Shown: positions 62,301-64,000 of the stretch, piece after piece | Layout of the letters: each line of letters starts with the position of its first letter | Numbering within the stretch: position 1 is the stretch's first letter | Made by a program: the position numbers and the translations under genes | The notes under the pieces: model-generated | Seen by the model: the letters and a program-made list of their open reading frames with translations, nothing else | Database searches by the model: none | Told to the model about the DNA's origin: nothing | Source of the DNA: Moringa oleifera | Lineage: Eukaryota > Streptophyta > Magnoliopsida > Brassicales > Moringaceae | NCBI GenBank assembly: GCA_021397835.1 | Contig: JAJFZO010000230.1 | Location: 4,892,001-4,956,000 of the forward strand | Direction of reading: 5' to 3' | DNA: 64,000 nucleotides

Positions 62301-63197
62301 TTAAGACTTGCTTTTTTAAGCCCACACATTTGGTTAGGTCTAGCCCACTTATTAAATCTATGTTCTAGAAGGCCGACCTCATACACACTGTGTAAATATT
62401 TAAAAAGATAGTTGAAATACTTATAACTTTAATTGTGAACCTTCTAGCTAGACCATAGCTATGGTCAAATTTATCATAGTTGTCCATTGAGAAGGTAACC
62501 ACATTTTAAATTAAATACCTCATTGAGTCATTTGTGTAAATCAACCAAGAAAACAATACAAATAAAGTTCTTAACCATATCAAAATTCTCTCTTTCCTTA
62601 AGCTTTTAACTTTTAACTATAAGACTCAAAGCCTTCAACAGTTCTTTGAAAACTTGCTCAATAATTTGATAGGCAAGTTGCCTAAATATTGCATGAGTAT
62701 GCCTTAGAAGCCACTCAATCCGGGATAAATATACTAATAAAAATGAGTTATAATTTTTGTTAATATTATAAAATTTGTTGAGAAATCTAAAAAACAAAAT
62801 AAGTCAATAACAATGACTCGCTAGCTAAATTTTGCAAAACCTTGACGGTTTCTAATGTTCATGACCATGATTACATTGTTACAGTAATCAATTTCAGCCC
62901 CAAATCTTCCCACATAAATTCATTTACAAGCAATTGAATTTTCCTAGAAAATGATGGAAAAATCATTTAGGTATTGCTTTCTTTCATTTTCTCTATCATG
63001 AGATTTATATCCCAACATGAAACATCGCTGACTAGAAGTATGGAAACAACATATGAAGAAGTATAGAAAACATAGTCTCTTTAATTACACAGACACAAAC
63101 CCTCTAATTTCAAATAGGCTTTATTACGTAGCTTTAGTTTGTATTTTGCAACTGACATTAGACAATACACCATATCCATTGGTCTAACTTTGTTATT
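62301..63197. other. Spacer before small gene B
   Basis: Low-information DNA with a 63-codon minus frame at 62606-62797 that I cannot recognise. The last 100 bases are the presumed 3' UTR of small gene B. Confidence 0.4.
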
Positions 63198-63718
63198 CTA
63201 TTCTGAACTATCTTTGCTTTCAGCTGCTTCACCCACCTTTGTGCTTGAGCTTCCCTTTTCATATTCCGGAGTCTATCAATCAAACAATATTCAGTCCATC
63301 AGTATCATATATTTAGATTCGTCCTATCAATAAAACTATTTTTCTGTTCAAGAAAAAGGAAAAGCACGTTCATGTCCTATGTCTCGCCTTTCAGATTCAT
63401 AGCCTTTTGAACTGACAAAGGCTTTCTGGAAAAGACTTACTGGCCACCCTTTATTGATCTTGTTTCTCAAGGGGACCATCTTGGCTATTGTTTGTAAAAA
63501 GGCACAAGGAGAATTCGATGATGTGTTACATGCCACCACCTGTAGATTAATGACATAAATTACAAACGACAGTCAAGAAAACATAAGAGATTGTTACCAC
63601 AAGAACAAGAGCTTACAGCGTTTTCATTTACTTCTTCGGCCTGCTGCTGCCTAACTTGGGTTCTGCGCTGAGGAGCATTCCTGGAGGAGAGCTCTCTAGC
63701 GCACTTGTTGTGTTCCAT
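63198..63718 (-). CDS. Small unrecognised protein related to copy A (copy B)
   Basis: Three exons (63718-63617, 63539-63441, 63272-63198), all in phase 0 with standard splice sites, give 91 residues. It starts MEHNKCARELSSRNAPQRRT and has a Gln-rich stretch (QVRQQQAEE). Exon 2 reads SSNSPCAFLQTIAKMVPLRN, aligning with TITRTPREFLETAPVTLARL of copy A. The last exon reads EYEKGSSSTKVGEAAESK against ESEKAASNTKGSEAGEGK in copy A, ending DSSE without the long Gly-Glu repeat. Same strand, 7.4 kb away. I do not recognise a domain. The shared exon plan across two diverged copies is the main evidence that both are real genes. Confidence 0.55.
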
Positions 63719-64000
63719 TGTTCAAGGAACGAGAACCAAGCAGAAGTAAAGAGTTTCCTTTTTAATTAAATTTTGTGGTTTGAATTTTCTCCCATGGCGT
63801 CTATAATGGCGTATAGAGATAAACGTGCCTTTTTTCAGTGCATTAAAGGCACACTCTGCAATGTAACCTCTCTTGGATTACTTGCCTAATTAGGCCTTAA
63901 ACATTACCCCTTCCTTGTATGCTTTCAGTTTCACTTTAAGGTCAACCCTCTGACTTTGAGGTCAACCTTTTGACTTTAAGGCCAACCCACAAGAAGGTTG
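63719..64000. other. Upstream flank of small gene B
   Basis: Presumed leader and promoter of copy B. The end of the window has three tandem short units, AAGGTCAACCCTCTGACTTTG-like (63939-63990), with TTTGAC or GGTCAAC words that resemble W-box cores (TTGAC). A role as WRKY-factor sites is inferred only from the motif. Confidence 0.35.

Noticed and set aside
1..64000. CRISPR arrays, operons, ribosome-binding sites, tRNA or rRNA genes
   Set aside because: Nothing of these kinds was seen; introns, TATA boxes and gene content show a plant nuclear genome.

Overview
The window is plant nuclear DNA, most likely from a eudicot. It has split genes with GT-AG introns, a SWEET sugar transporter, a class III peroxidase, a thylakoid PsbP-family protein and two intronless PPR genes. 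Between the genes lie very AT-rich stretches holding decayed LTR-retroelement, hAT, pararetroviral and foldback-element DNA. I cannot name the species. I found no prokaryotic features, CRISPR arrays, tRNAs or rRNAs.

Layout: 1-6.5 kb is AT-rich and repeat-derived, with two relics of an endogenous pararetrovirus on the minus strand and a foldback element. 7.2-11.2 kb holds a 16-exon SPT5-type elongation factor gene (minus) that stops before the usual C-terminal repeat region. 11.3-17.3 kb is mostly AT-rich, with a foldback element and a truncated member of a TIR-bearing family. 17.4-18.7 kb is a class III peroxidase resembling Arabidopsis PER43. 19.3-25.0 kb holds a GT47 exostosin-family gene preceded by an isolated duplicate of its first exon. 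26.2-27.9 kb is a PsbP-domain protein (PPD4-like). 28.5-32.5 kb is a head-to-head pair of intronless PPR genes. 32.5-47 kb is largely gene-free, but at 39.7-40.8 kb there is a 1.15-kb TIR element carrying a captured piece of an Lhcb4 (CP29) antenna gene. 47.3-49.0 kb is a SWEET1-type transporter. 49.7-54.1 kb is a decayed Ty3/gypsy element with both LTRs. 54.9-55.8 kb and 63.2-63.7 kb hold two small, related, unrecognised minus-strand genes. Between them lie a hAT transposase relic, copia-like and gypsy-like fragments and a 46-bp tandem repeat.

The genes do not form a single pathway. They are ordinary housekeeping, plastid or organelle, cell-wall and sugar-transport genes. The most unusual items are the Lhcb4-capturing TIR element with a family member lacking the insert elsewhere in the window, the unrecognised small gene pair, the SPT5 model without its C-terminal repeats, and the orphan GT47 first exon. 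Exon boundaries were set by hand from splice consensus, frame continuity and family similarity; no database search was run.
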